Assembly (NCBI GenBank): GCA_947483025.1
Contig: CANKMK010000046.1
Span: 1 to 5,619, forward strand
Source: Chloroflexota bacterium
Lineage (GTDB): Bacteria; Chloroflexota; Limnocylindria; Limnocylindrales; Limnocylindraceae
Length of the DNA stretch: 5,619 nucleotides
Direction: 5' to 3'
Positions 1 through 5,619 of the stretch are shown here, piece by piece. The notes under the pieces are model-generated. The model ran no database searches, was not told the origin of the DNA, and saw only the letters and a program-made list of their open reading frames with translations. Position 1 is the stretch's first letter. Each line of letters opens with the position of its first letter. Position numbers and translations under genes: made by a program.

Positions 1-1
1 A

Positions 2-70
2 ATTCCGGCCACCCTGCTCTCGGTCTACTTCTTCCGACGCGTCTCCCCACTCTTTGTGAAGGTGCTCTAA
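2..70 (+). CDS. ABC-2 type transporter permease, C-terminal end only (5' partial)
   Basis: An open frame runs from the window edge to a TAA at 68-70 and encodes 22 residues. They read as a hydrophobic stretch (IPATLLSVYFF) followed by a basic, short tail (RRVSPLFVKVL). This is the usual ending of ABC-2 permeases of polysaccharide exporters, where the last membrane helix is followed by a short cytosolic tail of the form YxFFRRxSPxF. The gene directly downstream is the matching ATPase, with its GTG start immediately after this stop, so the two are almost certainly a translationally coupled transporter operon. Too little is present to say which substrate is carried. The call rests mainly on context plus the tail pattern. 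Confidence 0.68.
   Translation: MPATLLSVYFFRRVSPLFVKVL
58..62 (+). promoter_or_regulatory. Ribosome binding site for the ABC ATPase
   Basis: GAAGG at 58-62 lies 8 nt before the GTG at 71, within the final codons of the upstream permease. It supports the GTG at 71 as the start, rather than the in-frame GTG at 95. Because the site lies inside the upstream frame and the stop and start touch, translation of the two genes is probably coupled. Confidence 0.5.
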
Positions 71-886
71 GTGGCACAACGAAAGAGCTCTCGCGTGCAC
101 GCTGCGCCGCCGCCAATCCTGCTCTCGGGCCTTGGGGTGCAGTACGACCTGCGACTCAGCAAGAAGCGCAAGCTGCGCGATACGGTGCTACGCGACGGAC
201 GTCACTCGCAGAGCGGTAAGTTCTGGGCACTGCGCGAGGTTGATTTTCGTGTTGAGGCGGGTGAGTCCGTTGCAGTGATTGGGCCCAACGGTGCAGGGAA
301 AAGCACGATGCTGCAGGTGCTGGCCGGCATCTTGGAGCCCACCGTCGGCAAGGTTGAGGTTCGCGGAAAGATCGCCACCCTACTGCAGCTTGGCGCTGGC
401 TTCGACCCAGAACTCAACGCACGCGAGAACACACTCCTTGTTGGTGAGTTCCTTGGAGTTCCCCATAAGGAGATGGTGCGCCGAGTGCCTGCGATCCTTG
501 AATTTGCTGGGCTCGGTGAATTCGCCGATGCAGAGGTGCGCACCTACAGCGCAGGGATGCGTGCTCGACTTGGATTCAGCGTTGCGACCTCTGTTGAGCC
601 CGATGTACTACTCCTCGATGAGGTGCTCTCCACCGGCGATGCCACCTTCATCGAAAAGTCGCGGGGTCGGATCACGGAGCTGATGAAGCGGGCACGAGCC
701 ATCGTCTTCGTGACCCACGACCTTGACTCTGCCGCAACGTTCTGCACGCGCGCGATCGAGCTCGAGGGTGGAAGAATCGTGGCCGATGGCCCAGCGAAGA
801 AGGTTATTGCCGCCTACAAGAAGAAGATGGCGAAGCGTTCAGCTACGGCGTCTCGCTCAGGTCAGGCAGCCCGCCGCGGTAGTTGA
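71..886 (+). CDS. Polysaccharide/polyol-phosphate export ABC transporter, ATP-binding protein (Wzt/TagH/KpsT type)
   Basis: This 271-residue cytosolic ATPase would power export of a surface glycan or teichoic-acid-like polymer through the permease encoded just upstream. In order it shows Walker A GPNGAGKST (71-79), a Q-loop in LLQLGAGFDPELNAREN (Q106), the signature YSAGM (159-163), Walker B VLLLDE (179-184), D-loop LSTGD (186-190) and the H-loop histidine H216 in FVTHD. YSAGM in place of LSGGQ, together with the LGAGFDPEL block, is typical of the polysaccharide export family. The protein ends soon after the nucleotide-binding domain, so it lacks the C-terminal glycan-binding domain of long Wzt proteins such as the E. 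coli O9a type. A basic N-terminal stretch (about 1-45) and a Lys/Arg-rich tail (250-270) flank the domain. The start is GTG, directly after the upstream TAA. The last 44 bp overlap the end of mreC on the other strand. The exact substrate cannot be told. Confidence 0.92.
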   Translation: MAQRKSSRVHAAPPPILLSGLGVQYDLRLSKKRKLRDTVLRDGRHSQSGKFWALREVDFRVEAGESVAVIGPNGAGKSTMLQVLAGILEPTVGKVEVRGKIATLLQLGAGFDPELNARENTLLVGEFLGVPHKEMVRRVPAILEFAGLGEFADAEVRTYSAGMRARLGFSVATSVEPDVLLLDEVLSTGDATFIEKSRGRITELMKRARAIVFVTHDLDSAATFCTRAIELEGGRIVADGPAKKVIAAYKKKMAKRSATASRSGQAARRGS

Positions 887-1718
887 GAACAACGAGCAGC
901 GTTCTTACAGAATCGAGATCGAGCGTCGGCTGAACATCCGCACTCTGGAGCACGGCAGAGGCGACGCTATTCACGGCAACCACTCGACCGACCGAGAGCC
1001 CGCGTGGGAAGGCCGAGCGTAGCGTGGGGCTCAACTCAATCCCTGAGGTGGTGATCTCTGCCCCCACAAGCACCTGACGCTGTGCGTCGACATCATCGAA
1101 GGCGAGCGGGTTCGCGGCACGCCCTCGAACCTGCCCGATGGCACCGGTCGAGGCGACCTCAGAGGTAACGGAGAACTCTGGATCGGTGAGGAGGCGAACC
1201 TGGCAACTCTGATCCGACACCTGCACCACACGCCCAGCGAGTGATGCGCCCGCCCCAATCACGACGTCGCCAACCTTGACGCCATCCACACTCCCAACAT
1301 CGAGAATCACGTAGCGTCGGTCAATCGCAAAATCGCGGGCGACCACCTGGGCTGCAACCGTTGTAAACGAGGTCGTCGCACGCAGATCGAGTGTTGCCTG
1401 AAGTTCCGCTACCTCACGTTCAAGGCTAGCAATGCGGGCCGCCTCGGAGGCGAGTCGATCGCGCTCTTCGAGCAGCGCGGTGAGTCGGGCCTGCAAGTTG
1501 CGAATGTCTACAAAGAGATCGCGCACCGATGCGGCGCCCCTTCCAATTGCGGCGACCGGCTCACTCACCGTGCGTACAACCTGCCCCGCGGCACCCTGCA
1601 CGGCGAGCACTGGTGCGCTACCAGAGAAGAGAAAGAGGATCCCGTTGATGGCGAGGATGACGCCAATGGCGACAAGGCCAGCCTGCGGATTGCGCTCTCC
1701 ACGATCGCGGGGGAGCAT
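843..1718 (-). CDS. mreC: Rod shape-determining protein MreC
   Basis: MreC is the bitopic scaffold of the elongasome. It links MreB filaments inside the cell to the RodA/PBP2 wall synthases outside. The 291-residue product has a short basic N-terminus, one membrane segment (about 13-33, GLVAIGVILAINGILFLF), a predicted coiled coil rich in Arg/Glu/Leu heptads (about 65-113) and then the paired beta-domain region (about 119-279). That region carries family-like blocks such as VGSVDGVKVGDVV (141-153), AGRVVQVS (161-168), TTSGIELSPTL (223-233) and FPRGLSVGRVV (237-247). Length is normal for the family. It starts 6 nt after the mreB stop, with AAGGA overlapping that stop, so it is co-transcribed and probably coupled with mreB. 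No mreD follows. The stop codon lies inside the convergent ABC ATPase gene. Confidence 0.93.
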   Translation of the reverse strand: MLPRDRGERNPQAGLVAIGVILAINGILFLFSGSAPVLAVQGAAGQVVRTVSEPVAAIGRGAASVRDLFVDIRNLQARLTALLEERDRLASEAARIASLEREVAELQATLDLRATTSFTTVAAQVVARDFAIDRRYVILDVGSVDGVKVGDVVIGAGASLAGRVVQVSDQSCQVRLLTDPEFSVTSEVASTGAIGQVRGRAANPLAFDDVDAQRQVLVGAEITTSGIELSPTLRSAFPRGLSVGRVVAVNSVASAVLQSADVQPTLDLDSVRTLLVVLNYRGGLPDLSETP

Positions 1719-1721
1719 GGG

Positions 1722-1726
1722 TCCTT
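1722..1726 (-). promoter_or_regulatory. Ribosome binding site for mreC, overlapping the mreB stop
   Basis: On the minus strand AAGGA (1726 to 1722) shares two bases with the mreB TAA stop and lies only 3 nt before the mreC ATG. The spacing is short, but the overlap suggests that ribosomes finishing mreB restart on mreC, which would keep the two products in a fixed ratio. Confidence 0.45.
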
Positions 1727-2777
1727 AGCGCAGTGGGCGCTGGTAGGTCTCGGGGACGAGCATCTTCTCGAGCGCCTCAACCTCTTCCAGAATGATGCCC
1801 GTGCCGCGCACCACGCAGGTGAGTGGATCGTCTGCGATACGAACCGGCATCTTCGTTTCGGCCGAGAGGCGCACATCCATGCCGAGAAGGAGTGCGCCAC
1901 CGCCGGCCAGAACAATGCCCTGGTCCATGATGTCGGCAACGAGCTCTGGTGGGGTCTCTTCGATGGTGTCGCGCACAGCGTTGATGATTTCAACGATGGA
2001 AGGCTCCAACGCTTCACGCACCTGAGGTGCAGCTACCTCTACCGCGCGTGGGAGACCGGTCAGAAGATCGCGACCACGGAAGGTGATGCGCTGTGAATCC
2101 CACTCGCCAGAGTGCGCCGAACCGACCGCCATCTTGATATCTTCCGCGGTGCGCTCACCGAGGAGGAGGTTGTACTGGCGGCGGGCGTAGGCCACGATGT
2201 TCTCGTCCATCTCGTCACCCGCAATGCGAATGCTACGTGCGGTCACGATGCCGCCGAGGCTGGTGACGGCAACCTCAGTGGTGCCACCACCAATGTCCAC
2301 GATCATGCTTCCGTTTGGCTCACCGACGGCAAGTCCTGCGCCGATCGCGGCGGCCATCGGCTCTTCAACGAGACGGACCCATCGTGCACCGGCGCGAATG
2401 GCGGCGTCGCGCACAGCGCGCTTCTCAACTTCGGTCACACCTGAAGGGATGCCGATGATCATGCGCGGTCGAGCGGAGAGCCATCCACCTTGGTGAACCT
2501 TGCGCACGTAGTAGCTAATCATCTGTTCGGTCACGGCGGCATCGGAGATCACGCCGTCTCGGAGTGGTCGAATCGCCACAATGTTGGCAGGGGTTCGACC
2601 GAGCATGCGCTTCGCCTCGGCGCCGATGGCGAGCACCTTGCGCGACTTCGTCTCAACCGCAACCACCGACGGCTCGCTGATCACGACACCCTTGCCGGAG
2701 ACGTGAACAAGCGTGTTGGCCGTGCCGAGGTCGATGCCAATGTCGCGAGAGAAGAGGTTATAGATTCGGTCAAGCAT
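1725..2777 (-). CDS. mreB: Rod shape-determining protein MreB, actin-like ATPase
   Basis: MreB polymerises into membrane-bound antiparallel filaments that orient cell-wall synthesis during elongation. The 350-residue product has the family's normal length and all actin-fold motifs: phosphate-1 DIGIDLGTANTLV (12-24), the LVEEPMAAAIGAGL block (136-149) with the conserved glutamates, phosphate-2 IVDIGGGTTEVAV (159-171) and the adenosine motif GIVLAGGGALL (287-297). The N-terminus MLDRIYNLFS could act as a short amphipathic membrane anchor. The ATG at 2777 puts the phosphate-1 motif at the expected distance from the start. No good Shine-Dalgarno sequence precedes it. Instead an extended -10-like box sits 6 nt away, so part of the expression may come from a leaderless transcript. 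It follows radC by 42 nt and precedes mreC by 6 nt. Confidence 0.97.
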   Translation of the reverse strand: MLDRIYNLFSRDIGIDLGTANTLVHVSGKGVVISEPSVVAVETKSRKVLAIGAEAKRMLGRTPANIVAIRPLRDGVISDAAVTEQMISYYVRKVHQGGWLSARPRMIIGIPSGVTEVEKRAVRDAAIRAGARWVRLVEEPMAAAIGAGLAVGEPNGSMIVDIGGGTTEVAVTSLGGIVTARSIRIAGDEMDENIVAYARRQYNLLLGERTAEDIKMAVGSAHSGEWDSQRITFRGRDLLTGLPRAVEVAAPQVREALEPSIVEIINAVRDTIEETPPELVADIMDQGIVLAGGGALLLGMDVRLSAETKMPVRIADDPLTCVVRGTGIILEEVEALEKMLVPETYQRPLR

Positions 2778-2783
2778 TGCGCG

Positions 2784-2792
2784 ATGGTAGCA
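2784..2792 (-). promoter_or_regulatory. Possible extended -10 element just upstream of mreB
   Basis: The minus strand reads TGC-TACCAT (2792 to 2784), matching TGnTAnnnT. The last base is separated from the mreB ATG by 6 nt, so a start point about 7 nt downstream would fall on or next to the ATG. No recognisable -35 hexamer is visible, because the region upstream is nearly pure G. This is a weak sequence match; the case rests on the extended TG motif and on the absence of a ribosome binding site. Confidence 0.3.
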
Positions 2793-2820
2793 CCCACCCC
2801 GCGGACCCCCGCCCTCCCCC
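2793..2820 (-). other. Five-tract G-quadruplex motif between radC and mreB
   Basis: On the minus (sense) strand the tracts are G5, G3, G5, G4 and G3, separated by A, C, TCCGC and T. This satisfies the canonical G3+N1-7 pattern with one tract to spare. It begins at the last base of the radC stop codon and ends 15 nt before the mreB ATG, so it would be present in any radC-mreB transcript. Whether it folds, or has any role, cannot be told from sequence. Confidence 0.6.
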
Positions 2821-3497
2821 TATGGCGCCTCGGCGCCCCAGATCGAGGGCTGCTTCGAACGAATGCTCACCCAGCGGCCGTGCCCAATGACGAGGTGGTC
2901 CAGGAACTCAATGTCGAGCAGGCGGGCGGCGGCGAGCAGTTCGCTCGTGAGCCGGAGGTCCTCGTCGGAAGGCTCAGGATCGCCACTCGGATGGTTGTGG
3001 ACGGCGGCGAAGCCAACGCCATGTGCCTCGAGGACTGGTCGCAACAGCTCACCGATGCGCACACTCGTACCCGTAGCGGTGCCCGTATAGACATGACGCA
3101 GGTCGAGCAGCCCATTGCGACCATCGACGATGGCGATGTGCAGCTGCTCCTGTGCCGACCGACCGAAGATCGGCTGAGCAATCGCAGCGAGGTCGGCCGG
3201 CGCTTGCACGCGGGTTCGCTCTGCGGGCCACCAGGCGATCAGCTCACGTGCTGCGGTCAGGGTACGGACGACAAGGTCGCCGGTATGGCTTGGCACGCCG
3301 GCGCGCAGCAGCCTATCGGTGACGTTCCCGTGCATGAGCCCCTCTGGTCCGCCGGTGAGGGCAACTAGGTCGCCTGCGGTGTGCGTTGCGCCACTGTGGG
3401 CGAGCAACACCTCGAGTGCGTGAATGAAGCGCAGATCACGATCGCGCTGTTCCGGGCTCATGTCGCTGGGTACGGCCGCTGCCAGGGCGAGACTCAT
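2820..3497 (-). CDS. radC: RadC family protein (JAMM/MPN metalloprotease-like domain)
   Basis: This 225-residue protein has a C-terminal RadC/JAB domain (about 100-216). The zinc-binding motif is intact and fits HxHPx6SxxD: H167, H169, S177 and D180 in HNHPSGDPEPSDED. E150 in VRIGELLRP is the likely upstream acidic residue. The motif HNHPSGDPxPS is diagnostic of RadC. The biochemical role of RadC is unsettled; the old DNA-repair assignment in E. coli was withdrawn, and the name here is one of family only. The N-terminal half (1-95) is much less conserved. Where typical RadC has a helix-hairpin-helix with GIGxxKA, this one reads AGVPSHTGDLVVRTL (66-80). The ATG is preceded by a strong GGAGGT. 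It lies directly upstream of mreB, a widely shared gene order. Confidence 0.9.
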   Translation of the reverse strand: MSLALAAAVPSDMSPEQRDRDLRFIHALEVLLAHSGATHTAGDLVALTGGPEGLMHGNVTDRLLRAGVPSHTGDLVVRTLTAARELIAWWPAERTRVQAPADLAAIAQPIFGRSAQEQLHIAIVDGRNGLLDLRHVYTGTATGTSVRIGELLRPVLEAHGVGFAAVHNHPSGDPEPSDEDLRLTSELLAAARLLDIEFLDHLVIGHGRWVSIRSKQPSIWGAEAP

Positions 3498-3500
3498 GGA

Positions 3501-3506
3501 ACCTCC
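3501..3506 (-). promoter_or_regulatory. Ribosome binding site for radC
   Basis: GGAGGT on the minus strand (3506 to 3501) lies 3 nt before the ATG at 3497. It is the strongest Shine-Dalgarno match in the window. It favours this ATG over the internal ATG for Met13. Confidence 0.55.
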
Positions 3507-3523
3507 ACGGCGTAGAGGGAGCG

Positions 3524-3535
3524 GCCAAGGTTGGC
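3524..3535. repeat. Short palindrome upstream of radC
   Basis: GCCAA-GG-TTGGC is a perfect 5+2+5 inverted repeat whose near edge is 26 nt upstream of the radC ATG. The position would suit an operator, or a small hairpin in the leader. No regulator gene is in view and the match could be chance. Confidence 0.3.
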
Positions 3536-3548
3536 ACCCCCGGCAGAG

Positions 3549-3566
3549 CGGCGAGCCCGCCGTTTT
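3549..3566 (+). repeat. GC hairpin followed by TTTT in the CPBP-radC gap
   Basis: CGGCG (3549-3553) pairs with CGCCG (3558-3562) across the loop AGCC, and an A-T plus a G-T pair can extend the stem to 7 bp. TTTT follows on the + strand. The polarity is that of a weak intrinsic terminator for + strand transcription, but no + strand gene is nearby. On the minus strand, where the genes run, the stem is preceded by AAAA and has no U-tract after it. Confidence 0.3.
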
Positions 3567-3601
3567 CCCGCCGCCCTACCGAAGGCGAGTGCATCCTCTC
3601 G

Positions 3602-3621
3602 CGCGCCGCGTATCAGGCGCG
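3602..3621 (-). repeat. GC-rich hairpin just after the CPBP protease stop codon
   Basis: CGCGCC (3602-3607) pairs perfectly with GGCGCG (3616-3621) around an 8-nt loop, 16 nt downstream of the CPBP stop codon. No U-run follows on the minus strand, so it is not a standard intrinsic terminator. It could attenuate read-through or protect the 3' end of the upstream message. The 140-nt gap as a whole holds no other recognisable element. Confidence 0.35.
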
Positions 3622-3637
3622 TATGGGCTTGGTGGCG

Positions 3638-4618
3638 CTACGAGAGAGCGGTAATCGCGACGATGGCAAGGTTGTACGCGGCGTGCAGTGCAACCGTTGC
3701 AACGACCGACCGGCGCCGAATCCAAAGCCATCCGAGAGCGATGCCGAGTGGAAGCCGCACAGCGAACGCAACGGCGGCAACGCTCGCGGCATCGGCAACA
3801 GAGGTGCCGCCGACGGTGAGTGTGTGTGCGAAGGCGAACACGACCGCAGAGAAGAGGATCGATCGGCGAGCAGATGATTGCCGCGCCCAGGCTTGCGCAA
3901 TCACGCCGCGGTAGAGGAGCTCTTCACCGATCGGTGCGATCAGTCCAGCAGTGAGGACGTTCGCGGCCAGGTCTACCGTGTTCAGCGTTGGTGGCAGCAC
4001 GACCGGTGCGCTGAGGCCGGTGCCGTTCATCACCAACGTGGCAAAGAGGCCAGCGGCGGTCAGGATCGGCAGGGCGAGAGCAACGCCCCAGAAAAGGTCG
4101 CCAACGAGCCCACCGCGGCGATCGGGCTGCGGCAGCGTACGTGGCGACGCGGCGGGTGTGGCAAACAGAAGATCGCGCCAGCGCACTGCACCGCTCCCAA
4201 CCACCACGAGCCCAATGATCAGAACCGTTGCAACGTTTGACGCTGCCGCCAGGGCGAGTGTGCCGAGCGGCGTGTTCAGGCTGGCCGCTGCGCCAAGAGC
4301 GGTAAGGAGCGCAGCTACAAGAACCTGTGCGAGCAGCGCCCACGGGATCGTTGTCCAGAAGATCGCGAGTGGACCAGGACCGCGCCAGCCTGCAACGGGC
4401 GTATCGACGCGGCGCTGCAGGGCAGAGGCGCCAGAGAGCGCAATTCCACCCACGCCAACGAAGACGAGAGCAAGGATTGCCAGACCAACGCCTGCGCCGG
4501 CGACGCCCGCGAACAGCGCCCCTACGCCAACGACCGCAAAGAGCAGTCCGATGACGTAGAGCGCCGGCGCCTCACGCCCGGCGAGTTGCAGCAACCCCGG
4601 ACGCGGCACCGTCTTCAT
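3638..4618 (-). CDS. CPBP family intramembrane glutamic-type metalloprotease (CAAX/Abi/Rce1 type)
   Basis: This 326-residue polytopic membrane protein has the three conserved motifs of the CPBP family near its C-terminus: EExxxR as EELLYR (232-237), FxxxH as FAFAH (261-265) and HxxxN as HAAYN (312-316). The two glutamates and the histidines form the active site in characterised relatives. Hydrophobic segments lie at about 19-62 (two), 85-112, 120-142, 174-197, 217-230, 253-267, 280-300 and 304-322. The N-terminal helices precede the core Abi domain. Family members cleave CAAX-like tails, act in bacteriocin self-immunity or process membrane regulators; the substrate here is unknown. The start ATG lies 10 nt after the UPF0182 stop, with only a weak GGTGG before it, so co-expression with that gene is likely. 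Confidence 0.9.
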   Translation of the reverse strand: MKTVPRPGLLQLAGREAPALYVIGLLFAVVGVGALFAGVAGAGVGLAILALVFVGVGGIALSGASALQRRVDTPVAGWRGPGPLAIFWTTIPWALLAQVLVAALLTALGAAASLNTPLGTLALAAASNVATVLIIGLVVVGSGAVRWRDLLFATPAASPRTLPQPDRRGGLVGDLFWGVALALPILTAAGLFATLVMNGTGLSAPVVLPPTLNTVDLAANVLTAGLIAPIGEELLYRGVIAQAWARQSSARRSILFSAVVFAFAHTLTVGGTSVADAASVAAVAFAVRLPLGIALGWLWIRRRSVVATVALHAAYNLAIVAITALS

Positions 4619-4628
4619 GCAGCCACCA

Positions 4629-5619
4629 CTACGGCTTTGTGCTCTCCGTCAGCGCTGAAAGCTCTTTGAGCACCGCTTGCAACTCACTGATCCGCACGCC
4701 GTATGTTGCAAAGTCTCCCGCCTTCAGCGCCGTCTGCGCTTGCGAGAAGAGTGTCGAGGCCTTCGAGACGAGCCCTGCAACATCGGTCGGATTCGTGCCG
4801 CCGCCTGGATCGATCACGCCACCACCAACGAGCAGATTCAACGCTTCAGAGAGCGTGTCGCCCCATACGACCTTGGTCGACGTTGCGGCCACGATCTTCT
4901 GGAACTCTGGGAACGAGCTCGATGTTGATTGCAGATAGACCGGCTGCAGGTAGACGACCGTTCCGCCAATCGGGGTAACGATCAGGTTTCCGCGCGTGAC
5001 GGTTGATCCTGATTGATCCCACAGCGTGGTCTGCGCCGAGATGATGGGGTCCGCATCGATGCGGGCACCAACTTGGCTTGGACCGAAGACCGACGTGTCC
5101 TTCGGGAAGCGGTAGGCCACCACTTGTCCGTAGGCGTCACCATCGTTGCGCGCCGCAATCCAGGCGATCATGTTCGGTCGGCTCGTCGGTACGAGTGGCT
5201 GAATCAGGGTGAACTCTGTGCCGGTTTCGCCAGGCAGGCGAACGCGCACGTAGTACGACTCACCGGGGAGCGACTGTGACCCAGCGGCCGACTCTGGCAC
5301 CGTCCACACGTCGTCCTGGCGGTAGAAGGTCTGCGGGTCGGTCACGTGGTACTTCGCGTACACACGCGTGGTGATGTCGAATCCGCCCGCGCCAACCCGA
5401 AGGTGCGCACGCAGATCGGCCGGCATCGTGTCGAGTGGGCGCAGCAGGCCTGGGAAGACCTTCGACCACGCCAGTGCGATCGGATCCTTTGCGTCAGCCA
5501 GGTAGAGGGCCGTCTCTCCCGTATAGAGATCGACGGACGCCTTCACGCTGTTGCGCAGGTAGTTGATGCTGCTCCCCTCGGCCGCGTTGGCGTTCGGGAA
5601 GTAGCTGCTCGTGGTGTAG
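4629..5619 (-). CDS. UPF0182 (COG1615) family membrane protein, C-terminal part (5' end outside window)
   Basis: The frame is open to the right edge. The GTG at 5546 is an internal valine, because upstream codons read INYLRNSVKASVDLY, a conserved UPF0182 block. About 329 residues are visible. Conserved blocks, numbered from the window edge, include FPGLLRPL (55-62), MPADLRAHLR (65-74), YHVTDPQTFY (90-99), RPNMIAWIAARNDG (147-160), YRFPK (169-173) and RGNLIVTPIG (209-218). A Gly/Pro-rich linker (about 264-278) then leads to an Ala/Leu-rich helical tail with LKAGDFATYG (298-307). Family members are usually about 900-1000 residues, with around seven membrane helices in the N-terminal half and a large extracytoplasmic domain; only the soluble C-terminal part is seen here. 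The family has no established function. It is followed after 10 nt by the CPBP protease gene. Confidence 0.92.
   Translation of the reverse strand, partial: YTTSSYFPNANAAEGSSINYLRNSVKASVDLYTGETALYLADAKDPIALAWSKVFPGLLRPLDTMPADLRAHLRVGAGGFDITTRVYAKYHVTDPQTFYRQDDVWTVPESAAGSQSLPGESYYVRVRLPGETGTEFTLIQPLVPTSRPNMIAWIAARNDGDAYGQVVAYRFPKDTSVFGPSQVGARIDADPIISAQTTLWDQSGSTVTRGNLIVTPIGGTVVYLQPVYLQSTSSSFPEFQKIVAATSTKVVWGDTLSEALNLLVGGGVIDPGGGTNPTDVAGLVSKASTLFSQAQTALKAGDFATYGVRISELQAVLKELSALTESTKP

Noticed and set aside
884..907. Hairpin at the ATPase stop codon (TGAGAAC with GTTCTTA, 10-nt loop) as a terminator
   Set aside because: The stem is AT-containing with a wobble pair and a long loop, it is not followed by a T-run, and it lies inside mreC. 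It is too weak to call a terminator.
2490..3368. A long + strand open frame of 292 codons opposite the start of mreB and most of radC
   Set aside because: It is longer than radC itself but has no recognisable domain, crosses two well-supported genes and their spacer, and is expected from GC-rich codon bias on the opposite strand. radC has an intact catalytic motif and a strong ribosome binding site.
3951..4559. A + strand open frame of 202 codons opposite the CPBP protease gene
   Set aside because: The translation is rich in Arg, Ala, Pro, Thr and Ser with no motif, typical of an antisense shadow; the minus-strand frame carries all three CPBP motifs.
4629..5546. Treating the UPF0182 gene as complete with a GTG start at 5546
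   Set aside because: The frame stays open to the window edge and the codons beyond 5546 encode conserved UPF0182 sequence (INYLRNSV), so the GTG is an internal valine.
1..5619. Mobile elements, CRISPR arrays, toxin-antitoxin pairs, tRNA genes or a defence island
   Set aside because: No direct-repeat array, transposase, integrase or tRNA-like cloverleaf was seen. CPBP proteins are sometimes called Abi, but the neighbours here are housekeeping genes, so a phage-defence role is not supported.

Overview
The window is GC-rich, gene-dense bacterial chromosome with ordinary housekeeping and envelope genes. It holds five complete or nearly complete genes plus the last codons of a sixth. High GC, an MreB/MreC pair and a UPF0182 protein suggest a high-GC lineage such as Chloroflexota or a deep actinobacterial relative. 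That placement is inference: there is no rRNA and no lineage marker to settle it.

Left end, + strand (1-886): the C-terminal tail of an ABC-2 type permease is followed, with no spacer, by its ATPase. The ATPase is of the short Wzt/TagH/KpsT type that exports polysaccharide or polyol phosphate. The pair would move a lipid-linked or anionic surface glycan across the cytoplasmic membrane.

Middle, - strand (843-3497): radC (JAMM-domain RadC family), mreB and mreC are read in that order, a gene order known from the radC-mreB-mreC-mreD clusters of many bacteria. mreB forms the actin-like filament and mreC the periplasmic or extracellular scaffold of the elongasome. No mreD follows: mreC instead runs tail-to-tail into the ABC ATPase gene, and the two coding regions overlap by 44 bp. 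The 42-nt radC-mreB spacer carries five consecutive G-tracts on the sense strand and a possible extended -10 box so close to the mreB ATG that mreB may also be made from a leaderless transcript.

Right end, - strand (3638-5619): the C-terminal third or so of a large UPF0182 membrane protein (its 5' end lies beyond the window) is followed after 10 nt by a CPBP-family intramembrane metalloprotease. A 140-nt gap separates these two from radC. It holds two GC-rich hairpins and a small palindrome but no convincing terminator or promoter.

Nothing here is a clear new biological system. The points most worth a second look are the G-tract/leaderless arrangement ahead of mreB, the convergent mreC/ATPase overlap with no mreD, the divergent N-terminal half of RadC, and the UPF0182-CPBP pairing. 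No mobile elements, CRISPR arrays, tRNAs or rRNAs were seen, and no gene-free stretch exceeds 140 bases.
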